Of a DNA stretch of 64,000 bases, positions 1 to 9,602 are shown piece after piece. Each line of letters starts with the position of its first letter. The stretch's first letter is position 1. A program made the position numbers and the translations under genes. Below the pieces are notes generated by a model, which did not search any database, was not told the DNA's origin, and worked only from the letters and a program-made list of their open reading frames with translations. Location of the stretch: the NCBI GenBank assembly GCA_963663365.2, contig CAXXIH010000001.1:1488001-1552000 (forward strand), read 5' to 3'. Source of the stretch: G963663365 sp963663365. Its GTDB lineage: Bacteria; Hinthialibacterota; Hinthialibacteria; Hinthialibacterales; G963663365.

Positions 1-638
1 TGCGCCTCAATGAATAGCATTCCTCCGTCACGAGTACGGATTTTCTCGTAGTTATGCATTGTTTCGATCTCAAAGCCGGTTTGATCGAGGACTTCCCGGA
101 CGTACTTTTCGCGGCGGTGCAGATGGCAAAAGATGAATCTTCCATTGGATTTGAGCATGTGCGCAACAGCCTGGCAAAGATCTTTTAGGCGCAGTTCGGA
201 TTCGCTTCTAGCCATTCGTTTGTGATCGGCTTCTTGAAACTTCCCTAGTTTTTTCTCGAAAAAAGGAGGATTGCAAACTGCTGCATCGAATGTTCCTAAG
301 GCGGAGAATTCATCAGTGGCACGCAGGTCCATGTGAACGAAATGGATTGTGTGCGAATGTTGGGGCAGCAGTTGAGTCGCTGTTTCTTGGGCTTTGGCGA
401 CAGCCTGAACATTGAGATCAATGCCCAGTGTCTCCGTGATTCCTGCTCCATAATAGGCGAAGGCCATGGCCATATAGCCTGTTCCACAGCCTGCATCCAA
501 TAAGCGGCCATGCAGGTTTTGAGCCTGCCAATCGACCATGATTTGGCTTTCCAGGCAGGGGCGCAAAATATCGAACGGAGCAGCGGGGGGGATGATACCG
601 CCGGGCCGGGCCAGACTTGGATAGGTATTGCTTGTCAT
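1..638 (-). CDS. COG4123/TrmN6-like N6-adenine methyltransferase (C-terminus cut by window edge)
   Basis: The frame is open from an ATG at 638 to the window edge, giving about 212 residues and no stop, so the C-terminus is missing. The SAM-binding motif I reads LLDAGCGTGYMAMA (about residue 45) and the catalytic motif is NPPF (about residue 124). NPPF is typical of methylases acting on the exocyclic amino group of adenine. The N-terminal PGGIIPPAAPFDI stretch is not the usual Q-x-x-x-G-Y-R-F entry of TrmN6, so the tRNA1(Val) A37 assignment is only the closest family; rRNA or protein could be the substrate. It is cytoplasmic. The gene lies 53 bp downstream of the glycosyltransferase on the same strand and may be cotranscribed with it. 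Confidence 0.75.
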   Translation of the reverse strand, partial: MTSNTYPSLARPGGIIPPAAPFDILRPCLESQIMVDWQAQNLHGRLLDAGCGTGYMAMAFAYYGAGITETLGIDLNVQAVAKAQETATQLLPQHSHTIHFVHMDLRATDEFSALGTFDAAVCNPPFFEKKLGKFQEADHKRMARSESELRLKDLCQAVAHMLKSNGRFIFCHLHRREKYVREVLDQTGFEIETMHNYEKIRTRDGGMLFIEA

Positions 639-691
639 GATCTAAAAAAACGAAATTGGATTCCTCACCAGTTCGATTGTTGAGGTTCCGG

Positions 692-2314
692 CTAACGCGG
701 GCCATAAAGAGCGTATAAAAGAACACCGTCCCGTCGCACTTCGGCCAGCGGTTTTCCTTTTCGATAGAAATACCATTCGTTCATGTTGAACATACCCTGG
801 CGGGCTTGCAGGATATGGAAATCATACGGTGGTTCCCCCCCCAAGCGAATGTCTTTTTTTAGTAAGCCGCGTTCTTGGTAGTGCATAAGCACCTCATTGG
901 GCATTGCCAAAACACGCAACGAGGCGCCTGATGGAATCAGATCATCCACGGTTTTTATGAAATCCGGATAGAGGCCATCGCACCAATATGCTGTTTCAAA
1001 ACCAAGCCGTTGCGATCCGGGAAGACCTCCGATGAGCGCGTTGTAATAAGACAGTTCGCAGGGGTGAAGACGTATCATGCCAGCCGTTGGGCCGATTGCG
1101 GCCGCTACAAAAGCAACGCCTAATAGGACTTTCCAGCGTGTGGCTATTGCACTGAATCCTCGCCGTTCCAGATGGATGAGGCACTGTTGACTCAGTGTCT
1201 CGGCTCCGAGGCCGGTCATGACGGCGAAGTAGGAGAAACCGGGCAGGAATAGGCGTACACCGTCATAACCTTGAGCCAGGGGTAATAACACCAAACCCAG
1301 CGGTATCGCCCAACCAATAAGCACAAGTGCTTTCCATGTCCATAATGTTCGCTCCCGAAACGAGAGCACTGATGTGCCCAGACCGATCATCGATAATAGA
1401 AGTGTGATTGCGGGAACTGTGATTGCCGTCATCACGAGCGGATAGATCCAAGGCGTGTCGTCACCGTATTTATGACGCATAAACCATACTGGAATCGGAT
1501 GTGTGCTTACTTTTGATGCGTAGTTGCCAAATCGTTCGATAAGCCGTTCAACCGTGTTGTTCCAAAGCCAAGGTTGGGTTCCAATATAGATAATCGGTAA
1601 AAGAACGAGTGCGGAAATGCACCAAACTCCAAATCCGATGGCAAGATCACGGCGTTGTTCCGGCTTCTCAAACCAGGCAATTACCACGAGCGCAAGAAAA
1701 AGCGGTGGTAAAAAGACCGCATGCAGTTTGGTCGCAAAGGCCAATGCGTATACCAATGCCGCCCATGGTGCGCGGCGGGGATGGTGGAGGGACCATGCAA
1801 ATGAAACACCTGAAAAAAACCAAAGTGCGCAAATAGGGGTATCCAAACTAAAAATGTGGGCGTGGCCAAACACTCTTGGCATCAAAAGGAATGCTGCACC
1901 CGCCACTAATGCAGCGAAACGTCCTTTGAGGTGACCGGCCAATGCTGAAATTCCGGTGACCATTAGGCCAAACCAAATGGCGCTGGGCAACCGCATGGAT
2001 GCTGTTTCTCCGATAAGGTCATGGAGCAGCAAATAAGAAAAGGCGGCGCACGTTCTTACAAACGATGGATGATCGGAAGTCGTCTTCCAATATTTGTCTA
2101 TGGTTTCTTGAGAAAAAGGCCCGTCAAGCGGAGCGGCATCCCCTTTCCCGAATAAGCCGGCTATCCAGTCGGCTTGGTTGCGAGCTGCAGGGATATTGGG
2201 ATAGGATTCATCCCAAGTAATACCGGGATCGTCCAACGTCGCCACAACGGCGGCAAAGGCGACAAGGCCCAATGATACAGGAATAAGCCAGTCTTTAAAG
2301 AATCGTTCCATCAT
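692..2314 (-). CDS. GT-C fold membrane glycosyltransferase (GT39/ArnT-like)
   Basis: This 540-residue polytopic inner-membrane protein has about ten hydrophobic segments. The first outer loop carries the acidic pair in GITWDESY (about residues 31-38), the position of the catalytic or metal-binding Asp/Glu in GT-C enzymes of the PMT/ArnT type that use polyprenyl-phosphate sugars. The length fits that family. Conserved-looking stretches include RLPSAIWFG and ATKLHAVFLPP in the membrane half; the C-terminal 110 residues form a soluble domain. The acceptor cannot be told from the sequence; cell-surface glycan, lipid or protein are all possible. The start has two adjacent ATG codons (2314 and 2311). 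It is followed by the truncated methyltransferase on the same strand. Confidence 0.75.
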   Translation of the reverse strand: MMERFFKDWLIPVSLGLVAFAAVVATLDDPGITWDESYPNIPAARNQADWIAGLFGKGDAAPLDGPFSQETIDKYWKTTSDHPSFVRTCAAFSYLLLHDLIGETASMRLPSAIWFGLMVTGISALAGHLKGRFAALVAGAAFLLMPRVFGHAHIFSLDTPICALWFFSGVSFAWSLHHPRRAPWAALVYALAFATKLHAVFLPPLFLALVVIAWFEKPEQRRDLAIGFGVWCISALVLLPIIYIGTQPWLWNNTVERLIERFGNYASKVSTHPIPVWFMRHKYGDDTPWIYPLVMTAITVPAITLLLSMIGLGTSVLSFRERTLWTWKALVLIGWAIPLGLVLLPLAQGYDGVRLFLPGFSYFAVMTGLGAETLSQQCLIHLERRGFSAIATRWKVLLGVAFVAAAIGPTAGMIRLHPCELSYYNALIGGLPGSQRLGFETAYWCDGLYPDFIKTVDDLIPSGASLRVLAMPNEVLMHYQERGLLKKDIRLGGEPPYDFHILQARQGMFNMNEWYFYRKGKPLAEVRRDGVLLYALYGPR

Positions 2315-2447
2315 GGTTTAGTTACCGGCAGCGTGCCTTCCGCAAGGCCATTCGGCAAGTTTGTCAGATATTGCAGTGTAATCCTATCGACAGTAGCATG
2401 ATGTACTTTGTTGATTGTATTCAATTGTTGATCGGAAATTTGATGTC

Positions 2448-4397
2448 ATGAGAGTTACAACGATTCGGCTCCTCGCAGAGGATCATGTTGCGCATAGCGC
2501 ATGTTCATGCCTCTGCAATGACGAGCGTTTTCGCTTTATCTCCGTAACTCACCCTGAGGAGCTCGTTGTTGAAGACGATTATTCTCCTGTGGTCCTGTCA
2601 ATCGGTTGGATAGACAAAGCTCCGCCAACATTGGGATTGTGCATTCCCCTTCTGGTCCTGGTCGAGCAAAACGAAACAAAAGAACTCCCAGCGATAGCCC
2701 GGCAGCCGCTTTCTACAGTCTTAGGCACTGAATCCGGCAAGTTGGTGTTAGGCCAGACTTTGGAATCTCTGCGCCGTTTTCGTTCTTTGCAGATCGAAAT
2801 CGAGAATTTGGCGGAGGCGATTCATTCGGTGGAGTCCGAAATCGAAATGTTCAGCCGTATCGGCATGGCTTTGGAATCCGAGCGCGATACCGAACGGCTT
2901 TTCGATTTAATTCTGACCTATGCTCGAAAAGTCACGAATGCGGACGGAGGCAGTATTTATATAATTCACGAGCATGTCGGGCTTGAAGGACAAAAGGAGA
3001 AGTATCTTTATTTCGCAAACACACAAAGCGATACGTTGTCGATTCCTTTTCAGGGTTCAGAGATGAAAATCTCCGAAGAGTCAATTGCCGGTCATGTTGC
3101 TTTGCATGGCACAATTCTGAATCTTCCCGATGTTTATAAAATTCCCGAGGATAGCCCCTATCGTTTTAATCCGGATTTTGACCGGTCCGTTCATTACCGT
3201 ACGACCTCGGTGCTTACGTTGCCCATGCGGAATATCGATAATGATATCATTGGTATCCTGCAATTGATCAATAAAAAACGCCATTCGGGGATGCCGTTAA
3301 TTCCTTATGAGAATATCGAAAAAGAGGTTATTCCATTTGATGAAAAGGACGAACAACGGGCAATGGCATTGGGCGGGCAAGCCGCCGTTGCGCTAGAAAA
3401 CAGCATTCTCTACGAGGATATTGAGAGACTCCTGGAGGGATTTGTTCGTGCATCGGTAAACGCGATTGAAGCACGAGATCCCGTAACTTCCGGTCATACG
3501 GAACGCGTAACCCAACTTACATTGGCATTGGCTCGTGCGGTAAGCGAAATTCGAAACGGTCCGTATATGGATGTGACCTTTAATGCGAGACAGATGCGGG
3601 AGCTAAGGTATGCGGGGCTGTTACACGATATCGGAAAGATCGGCGTACGTGAAAAAGTATTAACCAAGGCACAGAAACTATTTCCGGAAGAGATGGAAGT
3701 TGTCCGGCAACGGTTTGATTTAATTCGCCAAACCATCCGCCTTGAAGATGCGGAAAAGCGGCTTGCCTGCGCATTGGATTGCGGGAAAGAAAAGTATCGG
3801 GATTCTCAGGAGGTTTTTGATCGTGAACTAAAAGAAGCATTGCAGGAGATAGACGACTATTGGAGCATTATCCAGAAATCCAATATGCCTAAAATCCTGC
3901 CCGGCGAAGTCTCCGAACGATTACCTGAGGTTGCCGAATTGGCTTTTAAAAGCAGTGACGGATTGGATCATGCCTACATTACCGATCATGAACTGCATTG
4001 CCTCTCTGTGAAAAAGGGGAGTCTTACATCAGAGGAAATTGCCGAAATACGTTCTCATGTTATGCATACTCGGAATTTCTTGGAAAAGATTCCATGGATA
4101 CGCACTTTGCTGGGAGTCACCCAGATCGCTTGTGGCCATCATGAAATGATGAATGGAACGGGATATCCGATGGGATTTAGTAAGGACGATATCCCAGTTC
4201 AGGCGCGAATCATGGCCATTGCCGATATTTATGATGCACTTACCGCCACTGACCGTCCTTATAAAAAGGCTGTCCCGATCGAGAAAGCCCTGAACATTTT
4301 GGAAGACGAAGTCGAGCAGAACCGTCTCGATGGTGAACTGGTTCGAATTTTCCGTGAAAGCCGGGTCTACGAGCAGGTTTATCAGGAAATGGATTGA
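2448..4397 (+). CDS. GAF domain/HD-GYP cyclic-di-GMP phosphodiesterase-type signalling protein
   Basis: I chose the ATG at 2448 over an in-frame TTG at 2415. The protein (649 residues) has an N-terminal domain of about 130 residues that may be a degenerate receiver, a GAF sensor domain (about residues 140-310) and an HD-GYP domain (about 325-640). The HD motif is LLHDIGKIG, with a second H in HVMHTRNFL; the GYP motif is HHEMMNGTGYP, followed by IMAIADIYDALTA. These are the metal ligands and signature of the family that hydrolyses cyclic di-GMP. About 110 residues separate the HD and the second His, longer than in minimal HD-GYP domains, but this matches a known long-insert subfamily. No transmembrane segment is seen, so it is probably cytosolic. 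Its ligand is unknown. Confidence 0.9.
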   Translation: MRVTTIRLLAEDHVAHSACSCLCNDERFRFISVTHPEELVVEDDYSPVVLSIGWIDKAPPTLGLCIPLLVLVEQNETKELPAIARQPLSTVLGTESGKLVLGQTLESLRRFRSLQIEIENLAEAIHSVESEIEMFSRIGMALESERDTERLFDLILTYARKVTNADGGSIYIIHEHVGLEGQKEKYLYFANTQSDTLSIPFQGSEMKISEESIAGHVALHGTILNLPDVYKIPEDSPYRFNPDFDRSVHYRTTSVLTLPMRNIDNDIIGILQLINKKRHSGMPLIPYENIEKEVIPFDEKDEQRAMALGGQAAVALENSILYEDIERLLEGFVRASVNAIEARDPVTSGHTERVTQLTLALARAVSEIRNGPYMDVTFNARQMRELRYAGLLHDIGKIGVREKVLTKAQKLFPEEMEVVRQRFDLIRQTIRLEDAEKRLACALDCGKEKYRDSQEVFDRELKEALQEIDDYWSIIQKSNMPKILPGEVSERLPEVAELAFKSSDGLDHAYITDHELHCLSVKKGSLTSEEIAEIRSHVMHTRNFLEKIPWIRTLLGVTQIACGHHEMMNGTGYPMGFSKDDIPVQARIMAIADIYDALTATDRPYKKAVPIEKALNILEDEVEQNRLDGELVRIFRESRVYEQVYQEMD

Positions 4398-4510
4398 CGC
4401 TATCCGGCATAACAGTTCGTTCTCCGGCTCTTTCCCTACCGCGCCGCTCCAACTACTCTAAATTCTAGTCTCTATATGTTTACAATTTCCCGTGTTTTTC
4501 GGATAGAAGC

Positions 4511-6919
4511 ATGAAAGTTCCTGTATCTTGGCTACAAGAATACGTTTCACCATTGCCTCCGGCCGATGAATTGGCCGAACGGCTGACAATGCTCGGGCTT
4601 GAGGTCGATGCGGTCGTGCGAACCGGCGCCGGGCTTGAAAAGGTCCTGGTTGGCAAAGTCTTGGAAGTAAATCAGCATCCTAATGCGGACCGTCTGACTT
4701 ATTGCAAAGTCACTATAGGGTCGCAGCCTCTGGATATTGTCTGCGGAGCAACCAATCATAAGGCCGGAGATTATGTGGCTGTGGCGTTGCCCGGGACAAC
4801 GTTGCCTAATGGCATAAAACTCAAGAAAAGCAAAATTCGTGGCGTCGAATCAATGGGCATGATGTGCTCGGAGCAAGAGTTGGGACTGGGTGACAGTCAT
4901 GACGGTATTATCGTTATGGAAGGCGAGCCCAAGGTCGGTTCTTCTTTTGCGGAAGCCTTTGATTTGCTCGATGATGTGATTGATATTGACCTTACTCCCA
5001 ACCGGGGCGATTGCCTGTCAATGCTTGGGGTAGCCAGAGAAGTGGCCGCGGACCGGGGATTGACCGTAAAGCGTCCCCAAGTCGAAATCGGGCCGGAAGG
5101 CGGCGGCTTCGATGTAAGCAATGAGGCGCCGGACCAGTGTCCGCGTTACACCGGAATTCTAATTGAAGGAATCAAAATCGGCCCATCCCCGGCATGGTTG
5201 GCCCGGAAACTGGAGCGCGCGGGATTGCGCAGCATTAACAATGTGGTGGATGCCACCAACTTTGTAATGCTGGAGTACGGCCAACCGCCTCACGCATTTG
5301 ATGCGGATACTCTCCGTGGCGACAAAATAATTGTGCGTATGGCAAAGCCGGGTGAAACCATAAAGGTCATTGATGGCACTGTCATAAAACTAACGCCTGA
5401 AGATATGGTAATTGCCGATGGCGAACGTCCGGTGGCTTTGGCCGGGGTTATGGGCGGGTTGGAGACGGAAGTCAGCGATAAGACAACTCGGGTTTTGCTG
5501 GAAATGGCTTTCTTTACGGCGATTCCTTTGCGAAGAAAATCAAAACGGCATGGTATGTCATCGGATGCCTCACAACGATTTGAACGTGGCGTGGATTTCG
5601 AAGCGATTGTTGAGTCCAGTTGGCGTTGCGCCCGTTTGATTGAAGAACTAAGCGGAGGCCGAATAAAGGGTGGAATCACCATCGCTGATGGTCCTGCAGA
5701 AACACTTCAACTCTATCAACGCAGAAACGTCAGTATCCGGCCATCGCGTGCTGAGCATCTTTTAGGCGTGCCAATCGCACCGTCCATGGTTCGCGACAAA
5801 TTGACCGCATTGGGACTGAAATGTCTGGAAGAAAGTGACGATAGCCTGCAATTTGAAGTCCCATCCCATCGTAACGATCTTGAGCGTGAAGTCGATTTGA
5901 TCGAAGAAGTCGCTCGGACTGTGGGGTATAACGAATTTCCAAACTGTATTTACCCCGTGCCGTTTACCGGGGAATCCCGCGGAGTACAACGTACGGAGCG
6001 GATCGAACAAATCCGGCGCTTTTTGGAGGCGCGAGGGTGGCGTGAGGCGGTTACTTATAGCTTTGTGGCCAAGGAATCGCTAAAGGGGTGGTCGGACCTA
6101 AAACCGCCCAAGATCGCCAATCCGTTGTCTTTGCAGCAAGAAGTTATGCGAACCAGCGTTGTGCCGAGTTTGCTGACTGCGCTAAAGAAAAACTATCGCC
6201 GGGGAGTGACCGAAGTTGCTTTGTTTGAAGTCGCCCGGGTGTATGGAGGCGATCACGGTCTGTTGGAGCCCGGACGATTATCCGGCGTCTTGACCGCTCC
6301 CCGTGAACCGGGATGGCGTGGCAAGGCTCCCAATGCCAAAGATGCCGCTTCGGGAAATCGGGATATCTTCGATGTTAAAGGCGATCTCGTTTCCTTGTTG
6401 TCCAGTCTGGGAATTCAGGATGCGATATGGGAACGCACCCAGAAACCTTCGACTTTGCATCCGGGATTTGCGTCGAGAATCCTCCTGAATGAAATTGATT
6501 TGGGATATTTGGGGGTTCTGCATCCGGATGTTGTCGATGAAATGGAACTGACAATTGCGCCGGTTGTATTTGAACTCGATCTGGATGCAATTTTGCAGGC
6601 AATGGACCGAAAGAAACCTGAATTGAAAATGCCCTCGGAATTTCCCTCGGTCACGCGGGATCTTGCCTTGATTGTGCCCGCAAATGTTGAGGCGCATGTT
6701 GTTGAGGACGTAATCGTACAAGAAGCAGGACAATGGCTTGAATCCTGCCGCCTCTTTGATGTGTACCGTGGCGATCAGACAGGCGGTGAAGTAAGCCTGG
6801 CCTTCCGCTACACACTTCGATCTGCAAAAGATACTCTTAAAGAGAAAGCCGTTGAAAAGACAGAAGAACGCATCCTAGCGAAATTACAGCGTGAGTACGG
6901 CATCACGAGGAGGCAATAA
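4511..6919 (+). CDS. pheT: phenylalanine-tRNA ligase beta subunit
   Basis: This is the beta subunit of the alpha2-beta2 enzyme that charges tRNA-Phe in the cytoplasm. Its 802 residues match the usual length of about 800. The order is an EMAP-type tRNA-binding domain (about 40-150, with HPNADRLTYCKV and DIVCGATN), the B3/4 editing domain (about 210-385), B5 (about 405-475, ending in HRNDLEREVDLIEEVAR), a catalytic-like core, and the C-terminal FDX-ACB anticodon-binding domain (about 710-800, starting PSEFPSVTRDLALIV). pheS, normally directly upstream, is absent here: the gene before it is the HD-GYP protein 113 bp away. The stop is 5 bp before the next start, so pheT, the coiled-coil gene and zapA look like one operon. 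Confidence 0.97.
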   Translation: MKVPVSWLQEYVSPLPPADELAERLTMLGLEVDAVVRTGAGLEKVLVGKVLEVNQHPNADRLTYCKVTIGSQPLDIVCGATNHKAGDYVAVALPGTTLPNGIKLKKSKIRGVESMGMMCSEQELGLGDSHDGIIVMEGEPKVGSSFAEAFDLLDDVIDIDLTPNRGDCLSMLGVAREVAADRGLTVKRPQVEIGPEGGGFDVSNEAPDQCPRYTGILIEGIKIGPSPAWLARKLERAGLRSINNVVDATNFVMLEYGQPPHAFDADTLRGDKIIVRMAKPGETIKVIDGTVIKLTPEDMVIADGERPVALAGVMGGLETEVSDKTTRVLLEMAFFTAIPLRRKSKRHGMSSDASQRFERGVDFEAIVESSWRCARLIEELSGGRIKGGITIADGPAETLQLYQRRNVSIRPSRAEHLLGVPIAPSMVRDKLTALGLKCLEESDDSLQFEVPSHRNDLEREVDLIEEVARTVGYNEFPNCIYPVPFTGESRGVQRTERIEQIRRFLEARGWREAVTYSFVAKESLKGWSDLKPPKIANPLSLQQEVMRTSVVPSLLTALKKNYRRGVTEVALFEVARVYGGDHGLLEPGRLSGVLTAPREPGWRGKAPNAKDAASGNRDIFDVKGDLVSLLSSLGIQDAIWERTQKPSTLHPGFASRILLNEIDLGYLGVLHPDVVDEMELTIAPVVFELDLDAILQAMDRKKPELKMPSEFPSVTRDLALIVPANVEAHVVEDVIVQEAGQWLESCRLFDVYRGDQTGGEVSLAFRYTLRSAKDTLKEKAVEKTEERILAKLQREYGITRRQ

Positions 6920-6924
6920 AGCCC

Positions 6925-7254
6925 ATGAATTTGGAAAATCTGGATCGCAATTTTGAACAAATTGAGCAGAAGATCGACCGCCTGGTTGAGCGCATTCAGA
7001 AACTTGAATCCGAAAAGAAAGAACTCGCATCACAAACGGAGCGGGTTAAAAGTCTGGAAAGCGAACTCGACGAACTGAAAACGAAACTTAATTCGGCTTC
7101 CAGCGATTCAGCGGGATTGAATCAAGAACTGAGCGCGTCCAAAGAAAAGGTGGAGAATCTCGAAAAAGAGCGTGCCCAGGTACAGGAGAGGTTGACGGCT
7201 GTACTTAAACGGTTGGATGATGTCCTTGAAGTGACCGACGCGGATGCGTCCTGA
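6925..7254 (+). CDS. small coiled-coil protein, possibly ZapB-like
   Basis: This 109-residue protein is almost entirely heptad-patterned and rich in Glu, Lys and Leu, so it should form one long coiled coil with no membrane segment. It has no enzymatic motif. Its place between pheT and zapA resembles the arrangement in several bacteria where a ZapB-like or uncharacterised coiled-coil protein precedes zapA, and a role at the division ring is inferred from that alone. A strong AGGAGG at 6908-6913 lies inside the end of pheT, 11 nt before the ATG, which suggests translational coupling to pheT. It is longer than E. coli ZapB (about 80 residues), and sequence identity cannot settle homology for coiled coils. 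Confidence 0.7.
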   Translation: MNLENLDRNFEQIEQKIDRLVERIQKLESEKKELASQTERVKSLESELDELKTKLNSASSDSAGLNQELSASKEKVENLEKERAQVQERLTAVLKRLDDVLEVTDADAS

Positions 7255-7297
7255 GTAACGTCATCTGAATTATGAAGATCGCGGCCGGAGAGCAAAT

Positions 7298-7612
7298 ATG
7301 AATGCTGAAGACAAACAGCGCGTCGATATTGCCGTCTTGGGGCATAAGTTCCCCGTGAGCGCTGGAGACAGTGATTTAACCCAGAGGGCGGCGGATCACA
7401 TTAATGCCCGGGCGGAGTTCTATCGAAGTAAATATGGTGAACTTACGAGCGGGCAGTTGGCTGCATTGGTGGCGCTTGATATAGGTGAAGAACTTTTCCG
7501 TGAACGCGAACAGCGAAACGAAAGGCAGCGCGAACAGGACGAGAAGTTATCAGAGGCGGAATCCAGAGCATCAGCGTTGCTCGAAAAACTTAATTCAGTC
7601 ATATCGGAGTAA
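7298..7612 (+). CDS. zapA: cell division protein ZapA
   Basis: The protein has 104 residues, the usual ZapA size. The N-terminal half has the family pattern 'RVDIAVLGHKFPVSAGDS' followed by a helix bearing LTQRAADHINARAEFYR, and then GQLAALVALDIGEELFRERE. The C-terminal half is a coiled coil. ZapA binds FtsZ filaments at midcell and bundles them; ZapB, when present, attaches to it. A GGAGAG ribosome binding site precedes the ATG. In many bacteria 6S RNA follows zapA, but here the next gene starts only 8 bp downstream, so there is no room for it. Confidence 0.85.
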   Translation: MNAEDKQRVDIAVLGHKFPVSAGDSDLTQRAADHINARAEFYRSKYGELTSGQLAALVALDIGEELFREREQRNERQREQDEKLSEAESRASALLEKLNSVISE

Positions 7613-7620
7613 ATCCCGGC

Positions 7621-8793
7621 GTGCCCGAGCAAGGCCAATCCCGGCCGTTACGCATTTTAATCGTCTCTTATGAATATCCGCCCATTGGAGGGGGTGGTGC
7701 TTCGGCATTGCAATCCATTCTAAAACATTTGGCCTCCAATCCCAACCACCAGATTCTTGTTGTTACATCTTCCCCTGATTCCGAACGTCATGTTTTACGT
7801 ATGGGTGAAAGCGTTCTCATTCACCGGTTGCCGGTGCAAAAGCGCGATCTGTTTTATTGGCGGCGCTTGGAGGTCTTGCGGTTTATAAAAGTTGCTCTTG
7901 CCTATTGCCGGGATTTATTGAATGCCGAACCGTGGGATATGGCCGTCGGATTTTTCGGTTTCCCATCCGGGCTGATTCCATGGAGGTACCGGAAACGGCT
8001 GCCTTATATTGTCCTTTTGCGCGGCTCGGATGTTCCCGGTTTTAATCCTCGATTCGGCATCGATTATTTATTCCTCCGTCCTTTGTTTAAGCGAATTTGG
8101 CGGGGTGCTGTGTCTGTAGCCGCCAACAGCCGAAAATTAGTGGAACTGGCCTCCCAAACCTGTCCGGAATTGGAATTTGAGATCGTGCGCAACGGGGTTG
8201 ATTGTGAACGTTTTCGTGTCTCAGAAGAGCCACCTGCAGATGGCCCCGTGCGTTTGGCGGTTGCCGCGCGTCTCATCCCCCGCAAAGCGGTCCATCAAGT
8301 CTTGGAAGTTCTGCACGATCTGGCCGAAGGCGTTTCTCCATGGATTCTCAATATTTATGGCGATGGACCCGAGAGACCTCGACTAGAGGCTATGAGCAAA
8401 GAATTCGGTCTTAAAGATCGAGTCTTTTTTCACGGGCACATTGACCGAAGTGAAATGGCGGAACGGCTGGCATCTGCGGATTTATTTGTTATGCCTTCTT
8501 TGTGGGAGGGAATGTCGAATGCCGTTCTAGAGGCTATGGCTTGCGGCCTGCCGGTGATTGTGACCAAGACAGGCGGAGCGGAAGAGTTGGTGTCGGATAA
8601 CGGTTTTGTGATTACGCCCGGCGATACGGACGAACTGGCAACGGCTTTAGGCAAACTTATTGATAATCCGGAGGCCCGCCGGGCCATGGGATTACGTTCC
8701 AGAGAACATGCCGAAAGCATGAGTTGGGATAAGACGGCGGATAAGTTTCTTGAGTTGTGCTATCGGGCAGCGGGAGTTTCCAGTGGGTCTTGA
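7621..8793 (+). CDS. GT4 family glycosyltransferase
   Basis: The start is a GTG 8 bp after zapA. The 390-residue protein has the two Rossmann domains of GT-B enzymes. The N-terminal domain opens with LRILIVSYEYPPIGGGGAS, the glycine-rich acceptor loop; the C-terminal domain carries VAARLIPRKAVHQVLE, IYGDGPERPRLE, FFHGHIDRSEMAE and MPSLWEGMSNAVLEAMACGLPVI, the E-x7-E nucleotide-sugar binding region of GT4. It should be a retaining, peripheral cytoplasmic enzyme acting on a lipid-linked or surface glycan; donor and acceptor cannot be told. It overlaps the next gene, a methyltransferase, by 11 bp, so the two probably act on the same product. Confidence 0.9.
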   Translation: MPEQGQSRPLRILIVSYEYPPIGGGGASALQSILKHLASNPNHQILVVTSSPDSERHVLRMGESVLIHRLPVQKRDLFYWRRLEVLRFIKVALAYCRDLLNAEPWDMAVGFFGFPSGLIPWRYRKRLPYIVLLRGSDVPGFNPRFGIDYLFLRPLFKRIWRGAVSVAANSRKLVELASQTCPELEFEIVRNGVDCERFRVSEEPPADGPVRLAVAARLIPRKAVHQVLEVLHDLAEGVSPWILNIYGDGPERPRLEAMSKEFGLKDRVFFHGHIDRSEMAERLASADLFVMPSLWEGMSNAVLEAMACGLPVIVTKTGGAEELVSDNGFVITPGDTDELATALGKLIDNPEARRAMGLRSREHAESMSWDKTADKFLELCYRAAGVSSGS

Positions 8794-9499
8794 TGGCTAT
8801 TTGAAACGGCAAGATGCAGCGGTGTCGCGGCGTGTGACGGGACAGATGGCTTATTTTAGTCTTTCGCCTAGCCGTGTTGCATTGTGTTATGCTTTGGAGC
8901 CGTTGATTGCAGAGTATGCGCATGGCCGATGTTTGGATGCGGGGGCCGGTTGGCAGGCTCACCGTCCATTGCTTGAACCGCATGTCTCGGAATATGTCTC
9001 TCTCGATTACGACCCTGCGCGGGGCCGGAACGATGTCTGCGGTTCGGTATTAGAGTTGCCATTTTCACTAAAGACATTCGATACGGTTTATTGCAGCCAG
9101 GTTCTGGAACATGTGCAGGATGACCGCAGACTTTGGCAGGAGTTTTTTCGGGTGTTAAAACCCGGTGGTGTTGTCATTCTCAGTGTTCCGCATCTTGCCT
9201 ATTTGCATAACGAACCTCACGATTACCGGCGGCTTACGCGCCATGGCTTGCGGAAACTTGCAGAGCAGGCCGGATTTGAAGTTGTGGCATCTGTCCCCGC
9301 CGGTGGATTGCTTTGCTTTTTATCGCATCCATTTTCAATGATTGCCAAAGCATTTGCGGAACCTCTGCCCGGGGTTCGGCAAATTGCCGGTTTTATCAAT
9401 TCCATAGCCAGCCGCGCTGTTTTTGGATTGGATTGTATGTTCGACCGTAAGAAACGGTTTGCGCTCAATGAAGTTATCGTGGCCCGGCGTCCGGAGTAG
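8783..9499 (+). CDS. class I SAM-dependent methyltransferase (Methyltransf_11 type)
   Basis: I place the start at the GTG at 8783, which has GGGAG about 8 nt upstream and overlaps the end of the glycosyltransferase gene; a TTG at 8750 is less likely. The protein has about 238 residues. Motif I is CLDAGAGWQAHRPLLE, in which the usual G-x-G-x-G is degenerate. Motif II follows in YVSLDYDP, and the post-motif TVYCSQVLEHVQDDRRLW and LKPGGVVILSVPHLAYLHNEPHDYRRLT match the family that methylates small molecules or sugars. A C-terminal hydrophobic patch (about residues 170-215) could touch the membrane. Cotranslation with the GT4 enzyme suggests O- or N-methylation of a glycan or lipid; this is inference. 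Confidence 0.85.
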   Translation: MGLDGYLKRQDAAVSRRVTGQMAYFSLSPSRVALCYALEPLIAEYAHGRCLDAGAGWQAHRPLLEPHVSEYVSLDYDPARGRNDVCGSVLELPFSLKTFDTVYCSQVLEHVQDDRRLWQEFFRVLKPGGVVILSVPHLAYLHNEPHDYRRLTRHGLRKLAEQAGFEVVASVPAGGLLCFLSHPFSMIAKAFAEPLPGVRQIAGFINSIASRAVFGLDCMFDRKKRFALNEVIVARRPE

Positions 9500-9602
9500 A
9501 TAAGTCGTTTATTCGTGGCAATTTACAGGGCATCACGATTGAGCGTACAATCTCTCTTATAGCCAAATGAAAACCGCGCTGTGCATAGAACCGGGAAAGT
9601 TG

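Noticed and set aside
3640..4060. long insert between the HD motif and second His of the HD-GYP protein as a novel domain
   Set aside because: A long-insert HD-GYP subfamily with the same layout is known, so this is not new.
7612..7621. 6S RNA expected after zapA by analogy with other bacteria
   Set aside because: Only 8 bp separate zapA from the next gene, so no RNA gene fits.
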